Source: Toxonevra muliebris (taxonomy: Eukaryota; Arthropoda; Insecta; Diptera; Pallopteridae). From it: a stretch of 64,000 nucleotides of DNA. This document shows, one piece after another, positions 34,127 to 45,152 of this stretch. Both the position numbers and the translations under genes were made by a program. Under the pieces are notes generated by a model. It saw nothing but the letters and a program-made list of their open reading frames with translations, did no database searches and was not told the DNA's origin. The DNA lies in NCBI GenBank assembly GCA_963691655.1, contig OY829327.1:64430079-64494078 (forward strand), written 5' to 3'. Positions within the stretch are counted from its first letter, which is position 1; the number at the start of each line of letters is the position of its first letter.

Positions 34127-34260
34127 AGCCCAATTCAGTATAAATTGCAAATGGCCTGGCATCAATGCAAATGCAAATTTTTGTTCCATATCGCATGTAT
34201 TTGTTGTTGTGATAGCAGAAATATTTTGCATTTGCACCAAATCGTGTATATCAGGCGACG
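34127..34260 (-). mobile_element. MITE family D segment inside E
   Basis: Starts TAGCCCAATTCAG and contains the shared TTGCATTTGCACCAAATCGT and TATCGCATGTATTTGTTGTT words of the 5963-6490 family. It ends at CAGGCGACG, where other copies carry the 76-nt hairpin. Confidence 0.6.
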
Positions 34261-34281
34261 ATAATTGTTTTCCGCACTTAA

Positions 34282-34488
34282 CCTTAGAAAAGCAACAGGG
34301 GTGACCAGTCACCCCACTACTTTTTAAAAGCACCGCAAAGAGATTTGCCTTAACTGCATTTAATAAAAATAAGAAACAATGTATTTTCTTTGAAGTAAAT
34401 AAGTGATTTTATAATAAATAAGTTTGATTTTTTCTGTTTAACATTTTTGCTATTTACATAGATAAAAAAAAGTGTTGCCTTTCTAAGG
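34282..34488. mobile_element. piggyBac-like MITE (TTAA target), copy 1
   Basis: The ends are CCTTAGAAAAGCAACA and TGTTGCCTTTCTAAGG, flanked by TTAA (34278-34281 and 34489-34492). CC(C/T)TAGAAAG with TTAA is the piggyBac end pattern. It is 207 bp and contains a GGGGTGACCAGTCACCCC palindrome. A second copy is at 51484-51688 in the opposite orientation, in the corresponding part of the other E element, so it entered E before E spread. Confidence 0.82.
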
Positions 34489-34492
34489 TTAA

Positions 34493-35009
34493 CCCTTAAA
34501 TACCCACTGGTCACTGCAGTGACCAACCACTTTAGCGGCTGTCTGTGCCGCCATTTTACGTTCGCCATTTAAAATAAATATCTGATTTTACTGACAAAAG
34601 ATTTCTTTATCAATACATACAAATAAGAATGCAAAAATGACAACTGTCGCATAGTTAAGTTATTTTTAACTCGGAAGCACGTTTGGCGAAAATTTTGAAC
34701 CACATACAGAAAATAAGGTTTTTTATTTTCGAATTTTTGTATAACAAATATATTGCCGGGTTAAAAAATTTGTGTCAAACGGTATGGGATAACACTAAAT
34801 AATTGTTTTTAAAAATTATTGCTCATGTATTTTAACTTATTCTCCAGATAATCCCCAAAGGGTACTACTGTGGCCAACAATGTAAATCGAAATTACGGCA
34901 CTTTAAACTAATTTATTTGAAAACTCGTAGAAAAAACGTTGCTCGGAATCCCAAATACTACCTCTAAGTATGTTTTTAATTTAAATCAGACGTATTGGGC
35001 GTTTAAGGG
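34493..35009. mobile_element. Second TTAA-target element, inserted at the edge of the first
   Basis: The ends are CCCTTAAATACCCA and (reverse) CCCTTAAACGCCCA, with TTAA at 34489-34492 and 35010-35013. The other E copy (51470-51490) lacks these 517 bp at the matching point, proving a later insertion. It used the very TTAA made by the neighbouring MITE. It contains a perfect palindrome GGTCACTGCAGTGACC at about 34509-34524. No transposase. Confidence 0.83.
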
Positions 35010-35290
35010 TTAATGTACAAAGCAAAATTTTTATAATGCCGTGGTTTGATATCATTATCACTAAATTTTGTTTATACATGTATTGAAACCTAGATTCTTT
35101 ATTACTTATCATTTTGCATTGTTTTTATATTTTAAAAAATATTTAATTTTAATGCAATCTAACTAACCGAATGCAAAACCTATCAAACGCCTGTGTTTGT
35201 TACGGCGACTTCTCTGCTTGTATGGTATAGTCGATCTCCACACGTTTAACACCAACAAATAATTCTGTCACTAATAAATGTACACACATA

Positions 35291-36237
35291 CCCTTCAGTG
35301 AAGCCGACTAGTTCTATAAATAGTAAAGCAACTAGTTGCAAAGTAACCAGTACTGGTTCCACCGCAACCCCCATTTACATGCTGTCAACTGCCTCTTTTA
35401 CAATGTTAATGTCCTACGAGAAGACAATTGTCTCCTTATGCACTACCTTTGAACTAGTCAGAGAACTAGTACTTTTTGCAACTTGTTACTGCACTAGTAA
35501 TATTTCAGGTAGATATTTCTACGACTAAATTGAATTTTCAGATTGTTTTTCCATTTTTTATTTTATTTATTATTTTATATAAAAAACATGTATACAAATA
35601 TATGTATGTTATTTTCTATCAATAAATGTTTTGATATCTTCATCGGTTTTGCTGGGTTTTTATCTGAAATTGATATGCAGATAGAAAAGAAAATAAATGA
35701 CGATATGTATTTTTATATTTTAAACATACTACTTACATGAAGAATACAAGTCCTTGCCCGTTTTTGCGTTCAATCTCTTCAGCTTTCCCAGATTTCATTG
35801 CTTCCACATACAAAAATATGGTTAAAAAAAAAATTATTTTTTTTTTTAATTTTTTAATGATAATGTTATTTTAAAAATATTTTAATTAAATTCACAACTT
35901 ACTTTTCATTCACTTTCGCTTTATTTTTCAAACGCGACATCAAAATCAATCACAATAAAACTAAAATCAATCAAAAAACAAGCAACAACGCGTCACAACT
36001 GTAAATTTCCGTTACCAATGCCATTTGTTTTTGTAAAACTTCGTTTTTATTTCTTGTTTTTTCTGTGTGCTATATTTTAACAGCCAAATTTATATTTAGG
36101 ATAAGCAGAATGAGCGCATATTTCTTTAAACTGGTGTCTAGCTGCATTACTTTAGCCCTAGTCATTGAACTAGTCTCTTTTTCACTATGCATATAACTAG
36201 ATATTTTGTGCTACTAGTTCTTCATTTTACTGCAGGG
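35291..36237. mobile_element. TA-target element with ACTAG(T) repeats, nested in E
   Basis: The ends are CCCTTCAGTGAAG and (reverse) CCCTGCAGTAAAATGAAG, flanked by TA (35289-35290 and 36238-36239). The other E copy is uninterrupted here (about 51180-51215). About 300 bp at each end is studded with ACTAGT/AACTAG words (for example 35309, 35329, 35455, 35466, 35494, 36168, 36199, 36213), presumably transposase-binding repeats. The frame at 35298-35528 translates the repeats and has no domain. Superfamily uncertain. Confidence 0.8.
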
Positions 36238-36497
36238 TATTTTGTTTTCGTATGTACATACATATATGAGTGATTAAATTGATCGAAACATAAACAAACA
36301 ATCCCCGCGTATTTTAATGTCTCCTTTTCTTCTTCTCTTCTCTTTGTTGTTTAGAGTAGCTCAGTCATGCCGCGCAGTAGTGTGAGCGAGAGAGGAACTG
36401 GACGTTACAGTTATCTTACATCTTACGATACAGTTATTCTTACATTTTACACATTTGAAATTTTGCCCATACCGTGAACTAAAATGTTTACACATCA

Positions 36498-37869
36498 ATA
36501 AAAAAGTTATAAAAAATTCCACATCTCATATTGTGAGGTGCATGCATTTATTTATATTGAATATTGATAAATGACATTTAACAGAAAACCGAAGCAAATA
36601 ATAAGAAGAAGAATCGTGGGGTTTTGTTGTTTTTGCGACAATTGACGAAGATAAGCCATTACAGCAATTTCAAAATAAACATTTTGTGAAAAAATTAACA
36701 TTGCAACTCATATGAAATGTAGATTTTCATATTAAATATTTTTTATGTCATTTATTAATATTCAATATAAATAAATGCATGCACCTCATAATATGAGATG
36801 TGGAATTTTTTATAATATTTTCTTTTTTATTTCCCTTATCAATATTAATGTAATATTTAATTTTTTTCTTAAATAACTACATTTGTATTTAATAATAAAA
36901 TATAAAACATAAGAAGCGATAAATAAAAAAATTTCTTGTTTACATGTTATTGTATCAGCGATATATGAAATTTAACATGTGCAAAAGAATTAACATTGTA
37001 CCTCATGTTAAAATAAGAAGAAGAGTTTTGTGTTCTTGTTGTTTACCCGAATAAATCATTACAGCGATTTTGAAATTAGCACCTCATATGAGGGGCATGT
37101 TAAAATCGTATGGCCACGGCGGAGACGTCGATAGATTTAACAGTGATAAGATTTAATTAACATTTTGTAAAGAGTAAATCATGTTAAAAATATGAGATGC
37201 AATGTGAAATCGTATGGGCCAAAGCATTTAACATTTTTTTTTAATGTTAAAAATATGAGATGTCATGTGAGAAACTACATGAGTGTAGTTATTTTATATT
37301 TGAAAAATAATGTAAACAAAGAAATTGCAATTGCAAACAAAGAAAGCAAAATTAAAAAAAAGTATGAAATTTAAAATTTTCAAACAAAAAATTTTAAATT
37401 AAAATCTATGCGCGTTTTTGGATTGCCTTTTTTTTCTCTAATGCAATAATACGCAAAGATAATAATAATTTTTTGTAAGTTTTAATTTATTCATTGTTTA
37501 TGAATTTATTGAATTTCAGAATTTCATAAAATCAAAGCAGAAAAATATATTCAAAAGTATCTACATGCATGTGCATAACAAAAAAGAAATCAATCAAAAT
37601 ACATAAAATCAAAACAAAGCGTTTACATATTTGTATATAAAGAATGTAGAAAATATTGCAAATGTTAAATGTTAATTGTCAAAAGAAGTGTAAACTATTC
37701 GTTCTATCAAACACCGCCAACCCATCCATTCATACCTTTTTGTTCGGTGAACTGGTTGCCAACCGTTGCGTTCGCTTCATCGGTATGGCACCTCATAAAT
37801 GTTTCTAGCTTTTTACGTTCCAAAAATTGGAAGAGCGAATTGTGACCTCTTTGTAATCTATACTCTTTG
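36498..37869 (-). mobile_element. TIR element family B, copy with intact outer end at 37869
   Basis: Ends ...AAGAGCGAATTGTGACCTCTTTGTAATCTATACTCTTTG, the family B terminus, at 37869. It contains the CCGTTGCGTTCGCTTC block (about 37761-37776) and the CATGTTAAA/ATGAGATGCAATGTGA inverted words. The other end was displaced by the E insertion: B-like sequence continues at 33701-33920. Confidence 0.75.
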
Positions 37870-37962
37870 CACATGGAGACTAATGATGAAAAAATAGATA
37901 GCTTTTTCCGACTTTTTCGAACTACAAGGTACATTAGGTACAATTGGCATATTTTAGGTATA

Positions 37963-38652
37963 CATTCTGTCAAATAAGTACCCTGAAGAAATTCTCATTT
38001 TAAATTTTCCCTCTGAGAATATTTCAAAAAAAAATTTTTCCCAGGTTGGCACAACTGTCAACCACTATTCTGTGAATTTTTATTGCTATGTGTCATTTAG
38101 TTTTGTTTGGTTACGGCGTCATTAAGAACAAGTCAACCAGTTGTGTGCGTTGCGATTTCGGTTTCGGCACACTTTTGGCGCGCCATTCCGATGATTGTTG
38201 ACTTGTTTGCATGTCGTACTCGAAAACCCATGTCTCGTCACCAGTTATGATGCGTTCGATGAACGTTGGATCGGAATTTACGCGTTCAAGCATGTCTTCA
38301 GCCACCTTACTGCGATTCACTTTTTGAAGAAAATTCAGATCTTTTGGCACCAATCGCGCTGAGACTTTCCGCATACCCAAAACATGTCGTTTTGGCACAA
38401 GAAATTTCGTTTGAAACACAAAATTTCACACAAACTCTTTGTTCGATATTTTTATCCATAGTAAAAATCGCAACGCACACAAAAGGTTGACTTGTTCTTA
38501 ATGATGCCGTAACCAAACTAAATGACACATAGCAATAAAAATTCACAGAATAGTGGTTGACAGTTGTGCCAACCTGGGAAAAAAAATTTTTTGAAATATT
38601 CTCAGAGGGAAAATTTAAAATGAGAATTTCCGGGTACTTATTTGACAGAATG
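37963..38652 (-). mobile_element. Deleted mariner with ~190-bp inverted repeats
   Basis: The ends CATTCTGTCAAATAAGTACC and its inverse lie between TA dinucleotides (37961-37962 and 38653-38654). The inverted arms extend about 190 bp each (37963-38155 and 38460-38652) with few mismatches and reach into the coding edges. That leaves only about 300 bp between them. Most mariners have ~30-bp ends, so this is either a long-TIR lineage or a copy made by inverted duplication of its 5' end. Confidence 0.83.
38111..38419 (-). pseudogene. mariner transposase internal fragment
   Basis: The minus-strand frame reads RKVSARLVPKDLNFLQK, then VAEDMLERVNSDPTFIERI and TGDETWVFEYDMQTSQQSSE: the linker and the first catalytic block (TGDETW) of a mariner transposase, different in sequence from the mauritiana-type copy at 31788. 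The N-terminal DNA-binding region and the second and third catalytic Asp are deleted; beyond WRAKSVPKP the frame runs into the inverted arm. No function is possible. TGDETW with QSSEW is met in the irritans/mellifera side of the family, but I do not assign it further. Confidence 0.85.
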
Positions 38653-38654
38653 TA

Positions 38655-40338
38655 TTTATCATTGGCCGTAAGAGCGTTTTTGAAATTTAGTTACAATTTT
38701 AGGAATGTAAACTTCTTATGACTTTGAACCTACTAACCAACATTATCCGATTTCAAAAATTTTTTTTTGTATTATGTATATTTCCTTTTATAAAAAGTTA
38801 TAACAGTCTCTGAGCTTTGAAACAAATCTTGGCTGAACATTTTTGAAAAATCGAAAATTATAATTAAAAATTTCGGAACTTTCATGACCAATATGGGGCC
38901 TTTAGATATTTTCAGTTACGGTACGTGTGCTGCAATAATTTAACCAAATTTAACTTATCAGGTATAAAGAAACCAACGGCTGTTATTTCAATATAAGCAA
39001 TTTTATTTATTTTATGGAATATGCATGATATATGAATAAATCAATGCGAATGAATTAAAAAAATGTTAACCTTTAAATGAAAATTAAATTTCTTACAAAA
39101 ACGATGAACCAATGAAGTATAATATTTATTTATTTAAAATTTATGCTTATTTTGGTACAACTTTTTTGCTAAATTAGGTACAATTTGAAATTTGGAAATT
39201 TTATCACTGATGGAGACGTCATTCCATTTTGGCGCTAGCCGCATGATAGTCGGTACTAGCGACTGTGCTAAATAGTAGGCAGGCAAATGGCAAAATAGAT
39301 AATCAAAAATAACGTTAAATATATATTATAGTTTATTTGTCCCCTCACGAAAAGCCATTGCTACGGGTCGATTTTTTATAGCATCAAATAAATTTACAGT
39401 AATTGTACATCAATTCCTACTTATTATAAGTATAAGCGTAGTAAAAATGAAGCCAACTAATTTATAAAATATTAAATCAGCTCATCGAAATTCTTGAATT
39501 AATAATTATTTGAGTGAAATGAGTATCTACACCAAAAAAAATTATTTTAAGCTCCCTGTGGCGAAACATTTTCTATTCATAAATTTTGAAATCTACCCTA
39601 TGATAAAAAATTATTTATAAGCACTAATGCATGTATGTAGGTAGGCACATATGATGATAAATGCACATATTGGATTGCTCATTCCAAATGTCGAAATTTC
39701 ATATTATTTGCTGAAAGCGACTAACATACATATAAGTATTTTTTATATTATTGTAATTTCTCATAATAATTTAAAAGGTAACAAATTAAAGTACTGAGGT
39801 CGGTCAACTGAAAAAGTCAAATATGTCTTGCTGTGTATGGGAATTTCTAAGTTGTGCTCACAAATGAATGAATGAGAACATTTTAAAAATTATACATATA
39901 AAGAATGCTATTAAACAAGTAAGTTATAAAAACAAAAACTGTCTTGATTGAGTCTTTGCTAGGATTTTAAAAAAATGCTAACTTCTAAAATTCGAAAAGT
40001 AAAAAAAGCTAAGTTCTAAACTTTTGAAAGTACTTCTGTGTTACATGCCTCTACAAGTATTTGCACCCATCCGAAATTCCAACAAATCTTGAATATACAC
40101 AAAAAATAAGCGTGTCACCGTTTTCCTGCAGCACGTCAAAATTTATTTTTTAACCGATTTTAAAGTTTTTACTCACCGTAAAAAACTATGAAGTGGAAAA
40201 GAGTGAGACGGTTTTAATGAAGAAAGGCCGGTTCGAAAGATAAAGAATTTTTCGAATTATGAACGATCACCAGATAGCGCTTAAATTTTCTTTAAAAGTA
40301 TTTTTCTGCATTATTCTTGAAAATTGTAGCTCAATAGA
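38655..40338. other. No gene recognised
   Basis: Unassigned A+T-rich interval. GGTAC(A/T)-containing words near 37930 and 39160 recur but form no clear unit. Confidence 0.5.
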
Positions 40339-40340
40339 TA

Positions 40341-40975
40341 CACCCAGAGAAATACTTACTTCGTTTGAAGAAATACGGCTATCAAATTGAGGAAAAATGG
40401 GAATGATTTGGCGCCATAGAAACGGTTTCCTCATTTAGATATACAAAATTTCTTTGAATTGGGGAAATATTTTTTCTTTATTTTAGAGAAAATTTTCTTT
40501 GAAAGAAGGAAGTTTTCTATAAATTAAAGAAATATGTCTTCAATTTGTAGAAATTGCGTTTTTCAAATGAATAATATTTTATTTCAATATGAGAAATTGT
40601 ATATAATTTAGGTAAAATTTTCCTCAGTTTGAGGAATAATTTTCCATAAATTGAAGTCAATTTACTACCTTTTTAGAAAAAAAATATCCATCTCTAAAAC
40701 AAAGAAAAAGTTTCCTCAAATTGAATCCACGAAAATTTCTCTCGTTTATAAAAATTTTCCTCAAAATGGAGAAAAATGTGTTCCTTTTATGTAACCATGG
40801 TGATCAATTTGAAGTAAGTTATTTCTTCATTTTTTGAAATTTAGTTGCGGTGCTTCCCACCAATTGCAATAAAATCTCAGATTTTAATGAAATTGTTAAA
40901 ACTAAAATTAAAAAATTAAAAAGTAAGTAAATAGCAAGTGCAGCAAAAAATATTGGTGTGGTAAATGCAACCAGA
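40341..40975. mobile_element. CACCCAGA family, rearranged copy 2
   Basis: Begins after TA with CACCCAGAGAAATACTTACT, the reverse complement of the right end of copy 1 (2340-2523). From about 40680 it carries the left half of copy 1 in forward orientation. The halves are therefore swapped and inverted relative to each other. After 40975 a further left end (AACCAGAAAAATACCCATCT) begins and stops at about 41010. No clean right terminus or target duplication. Confidence 0.65.
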
Positions 40976-41009
40976 AAAATACCCATCTCTAAAAACAGCC
41001 AAAAGCCGG

Positions 41010-42630
41010 GCTTGCCTAAGAATTGTTAACTGAAAATTTGTACATATGTACTTACAAAATTACTACTTTTGTTTTAACTGAAAGAATAATTTTCTTTTAA
41101 AAATTTTTATTTGTATTACCTTGTTTTTCAATAGCTCGTATATGTACTAATAAAAAATTAAATATGGATTATATAAAATACACACAAGCATTCATGCTAT
41201 CGCAGTTCATCAAGTTGGCTTTTACGAGGCTTTTAAAATTTGAAAATGTATGTTTTCATAACATGCTATCTCGCTTATTCTTATAGGAAGTTCAATAGCT
41301 TTTTTAGTATGTGCGGTTCCATAAAAAGTAGCAGACCAATTTTCTACTACTATGTATGATTTTATATAGAACTTAAAAGCTGGCTTTCAGTTTTTGTTTG
41401 GCATTTGGAAAGTATTTACTCCACTTTTACTCCTATTTTTTTGCGACATTAGTTTTTAGCAGAGTTTCGAACCGGTTAAATTTGGGTTCAGGTTCAGGTT
41501 CAAGCAAAAAATAACAGTGTGTTCCATTTCAGGTTCAAATAAAAATGAAGCAAAACAAGGTTTTTCAAATAATAGTTTTAATTATTTACATCCATACATT
41601 TAGTTACTTTGCAATTTGGATTTTTTCATTCCGTTGACATTTTCTTATATTTGATAATTTGCAGTTTAATTAATAAGGTTTATATTAAGAGAAATTATCG
41701 TTTAGTTTAAAAATAGTATATCACTCAACGATTTGTTTTTTAAATGATACCTTTGCTGAGTCAATTTAAGTCCAAAAATGCCCTTTCTACGTTCACCTCC
41801 TGAATTTATATGCTCATTTTGTATTTTTGTATTTGTATTTTTGATGTCAATATTTTAGCACATCTAAAAACGTTGGTAAAGTCTAAACAGAGCTCCCATA
41901 TTCCTTCTTCAATGCTTCAATCGGGATCTAGAGCATTCCATCCTTATTGTCAATTTTAGCCTTTTTGGTTTGATAAAAAAAATGCACTGGGCTTGCCTCA
42001 TCAGTAAATGCCAGGCACGCCACTGGGTGCGGCATTTCTTGTGTACATCGTTTACGTATTAATGAAGCAAATACTTAAAAATATGTACTTTGTTCATGAA
42101 GCCAGTTTCAAAGAAAATTCAACATAACATAACCTTCCACAATTAAAAAAAAAACAGTAAAATTTTAAAATTTTTAACTATGGTTAGCCCAGAATTTAAT
42201 TTAATGTACGTGCATGCATAAAAAGATTTTTCATTTAAAAAGCAACATAAACATCGAAAATCTAACGTACAACAAAATAAAAAAACAAAACCAATTTCAG
42301 TATTTCTCTCCAATTCTCACATCTTCAAAACGGTAGTATCCGTTCTTTTGTTTTGATTTATTGTTGTAATAATAGTTTTTAATTACAATTTGCATTAAAA
42401 AAAATTGCTTAAATCAGCTTCTATCATAAGAGAAAATTCGTCCTAAAACTATACTATAAATTCTTGTTGCCAATGAAAAATAATTTTTTGTACTAATTTA
42501 CTTCACAAAAGTGACTATAATTATCGGGGTGGCAGGTAGGGGCAGCATTTTTTATATCAATTGAAAGAATAAATTCCAGTCTTCATTATACCATTAAACC
42601 AGTTAGAACGCGGAAATCGACAGGAATCAT
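41010..42630. other. No gene recognised
   Basis: A+T-rich. GGTTCAGGTTCA words at 41490-41540 are the only local repetition. No protein motif on either strand. Confidence 0.45.
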
Positions 42631-42631
42631 A

Positions 42632-42967
42632 ATTTCAATTTCAATTTATTAACCAAAATTAGTAGTACATTAAGATATAGAATCTTTACCAGTACTTGAA
42701 AAAATATATATAAATACAATAAAAGAAAAGTAGAATAGAACTAAAACGCTTATAAATAAAAATTAACAGAAAATAAAAGAAGATGAAAATAAATTATTAA
42801 TTATAACAAGCTTAATTAAAAAATAGACAAAGGGAGGTAGTAAAAATTAAACATTATAACATTTTTGATCTTAAGCACAGAGGGATACATTGATGCGTAG
42901 GTATACATATAAAACAGATTAAGGGCAAATAAAACAACTAACATAATACCACAACTTTTGAAACAAT
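42632..42967 (-). other. 3' UTR and (ATTGAA) tail of the antisense CR1-like element
   Basis: On the minus strand the sequence after the ORF2 stop ends AATAAATTGAAATTGAAATT (about 42633-42652), a short tandem repeat tail. This orients the element and marks its 3' end. Confidence 0.6.
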
Positions 42968-44340
42968 TTAAAAATTTGCATTTGAAAAGAATTTAAGTAG
43001 TAAAGGCTTAACATTATGCAGGCTTATCTTTCTTTTGATTTGTAAAGCAAGTGCATTCCATAGTCTAATGGTGTTACTGAAAAACATTCTAGATGAATTA
43101 AGGTATTTGAACTTTGGTACAATAAAATTTAGGCACTTCGCAGACTGAGAGAAGATCAGCTTATCATACAAATACAGAGGAGTCTTACTTAGGATTAGCT
43201 TGAACAGGAATATACAGTTTCTAGCTTTCAGATAATCAGAAATACTGCAGCCAAGAATTCGGTTTCTCCATGAAGTTATGTGATCAAATCTTCTCAGGCC
43301 GTAAACGTAGCGTGTTACATTATTGAAAGCAACTTCAAGCTTGTGGAGCGAATGAGAGTCAACTTTACTGTATATGAGCTCCGAGTAGGTTATAATAGGT
43401 AATACTAACTGGATAGCCAGTTTCCGCTTGATATCCACAAATTACGAAGTGTTAAGAATACTCTACTAATAACATTAAACACAAGACAGATTCGAGTTAA
43501 TATAAAAACCTAAATTAATTATTTTGTTAACGAATTTCAATTGAACTGTTCCTATAAGTAGAGGGGGAATGATAGTAGGTGGAATTTTTCCCTTTGAAAT
43601 GGGTAACACAAATGATTTATCAGCATTTAAACTCAAAGCATTGTCAAAAGCCCATTTACCAATGGTTAATAAATCCTCATTTATTCTCGCACTGAGATCG
43701 TCAACAAGACCGATACGGTTTGACAAATACAGCTGAATATCATCAGCATACGCATGAACATTAACATTTTTACATGCAACAAAGATGTCATTAATAAACA
43801 GACTAAACAACAAAGGACCAAGAATTGATCCTTGTGGTACATCAGCTGTTACCGATTTATACTGAGACTAGGAATCCGCCACTCTTACTCTTTGAGTTCT
43901 CCCTTCCAAATAGCTCCTCATTAGCTTTATTGAGCTTGCACAAAACCCAAAATAGGACTTTAGCTTTTGACATAAAAACAGATGGTTCACAGAATCAAAT
44001 GCTTTTGAAAAGTCCAAAAGACAAAGAAGAGTCAGATCCCCCTGATCATAAGGCACACGAATATCGTCCATAATTTTCATTGCAGTAGAACAGCTATGGC
44101 CCTTTCGAAACCCAGATTGAAATGGTGAGAGCAGATTGTTTTCAAATACGTAATTTGAGATTTGCTCGGACATGAGTGTTTCACATATTTTAGATAAAGA
44201 GGACAAAACACTAATGGGTCGAAAATCATTGATTGCATTCGCAGATGGTTTTTTAGCTACTGGTAAAATTAATGCTATTTTCCACATACTTGGAAAAGAA
44301 GACGTAGTAAAGTAAAGGTTAATTACAATGTGTCAATCAT
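42968..44340 (-). pseudogene. CR1-like non-LTR retrotransposon ORF2, antisense, 5' truncated and frameshifted
   Basis: Read from 44340 downwards: FPSMWKIALILPVAKK; INDFRPISVLSSLSKICE; FQSGFRKGHSCSTA; LLDFSKAFDSVNH (first catalytic Asp); then, after a frame change near 43850, LFSLFINDI and HAYADDIQLYL (YADD catalytic pair, about 43736-43747); then, after another break near 43440-43475, the C-terminal region YVYGLRRFDHI and NTIRLWNAL. All palm blocks survive, in three frames. There is no endonuclease. Same subfamily style as 25325-26236 but more complete at the N-terminal side. In an intact element this protein performs target-primed reverse transcription. Confidence 0.9.
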
Positions 44341-44620
44341 AAGATATAAGCTATCAAAGTTAGACTAAATTGTATTTTTAGTTGTTTTAATAAATTGTAA
44401 TTATTCAATTAATTAGTGATACAATTAAAAATATTTTTACTTCGGATAATAACCATCTTAGCAAATGTTTAAAAATCCAGACTGAAAAATATAAAATGTT
44501 TTGTGGAAGATAATTTCATTTTGTATTCTTAATCATTGTATATTTAACTAAAAAACTACATCATTACATTTTGAAAAAAAAACAACTCGAAAAATGAGAT
44601 TTTTTCCTCAAATAATCCAC

Positions 44621-44768
44621 TGTCGGCCGTTTCGATCAGTTCATTGTAGTTTTTTAGGAGACCATGAAAATTAAATCTAGGGTTTAATTTTCAAAGTCAT
44701 GGGTTAAGTTCATGTTACTTAAGTCTACTAAAAAACTATCACGAACTGATCGAAAGTGGCCCGTTCAG
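44621..44768. repeat. ~148-bp hairpin MITE-like inverted repeat
   Basis: The left arm TTTCGATCAGTTCATTGTAG and right arm, read inverted, TTTCGATCAGTTCGTGATAG, continue through TTTTTTAG. Outer words are CGGCCG and CGGGCCA. About 40 bp of each arm is paired around a ~65-bp loop. No other copy in the window. Confidence 0.7.
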
Positions 44769-44984
44769 AAAAAATTACATCTAGAATCATTTTTCTAAAA
44801 CACACACACTCTCATGTATTAGACTTTGAAATAACGAACTGTTATTCAGACTAGTAGTAATGAGAAAAACACAACACATATGTTTATAGAACGGTAGTGG
44901 TAGTTTTCTTTCAATATCCTTATTCAGAGAAGATATTTGGAATCAAATCTGTAATTCTGGGTTACGAATTAGTAGCTTATATAG

Positions 44985-45152
44985 GATTTATATTTATTTA
45001 TTTATTTCAAAGCATTCCTAATGCCACAAGATTTACATCTTATATATTACAGGCATTAGTTACATATATGAATTTTTAAGATTAGATTTAAGTAAAAATA
45101 AAACAATTTAATTTAAAAGTAAAAAGGACAGTAAGAATTATGCAATACATAC
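44985..45152 (-). other. Possible antisense non-LTR 3' end
   Basis: TTTATATTTATTTATTTATTT at about 44988-45008 reads as an AAATAAATAAATA tail on the minus strand, followed by ~145 bp of non-coding sequence that could be a truncated 3' UTR. No RT sequence is attached. Confidence 0.35.

Larger units (their letters stand above)
33921..36497 (-). mobile_element. Helentron-like family E, copy 1, carrying three or more nested elements
   Basis: Inverted relative to 50952-52208. The end CAATGGATGCGTGCAAGGCA holds a perfect 7-bp hairpin TGCGTGC-AAG-GCACGCA close to the terminus. Just inside is TTGATGTGTAAACAGTTAA, whose inverse, AAATGTTTACACATCA, closes the other end (subterminal inverted repeats). 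Both ends abut A/T runs. A 3' hairpin, subterminal inverted repeats and insertion in T runs are the marks of helentron-associated non-autonomous elements. It encodes no Rep/helicase. It has grown by the insertions at 34282, 34493 and 35291. The class is an inference from structure. Confidence 0.6.

Noticed and set aside
35298..35528. Ser/Thr-rich 76-codon frame as a secreted peptide
   Set aside because: It lies in the ACTAGT-rich end of a TA-target element. No signal peptide.
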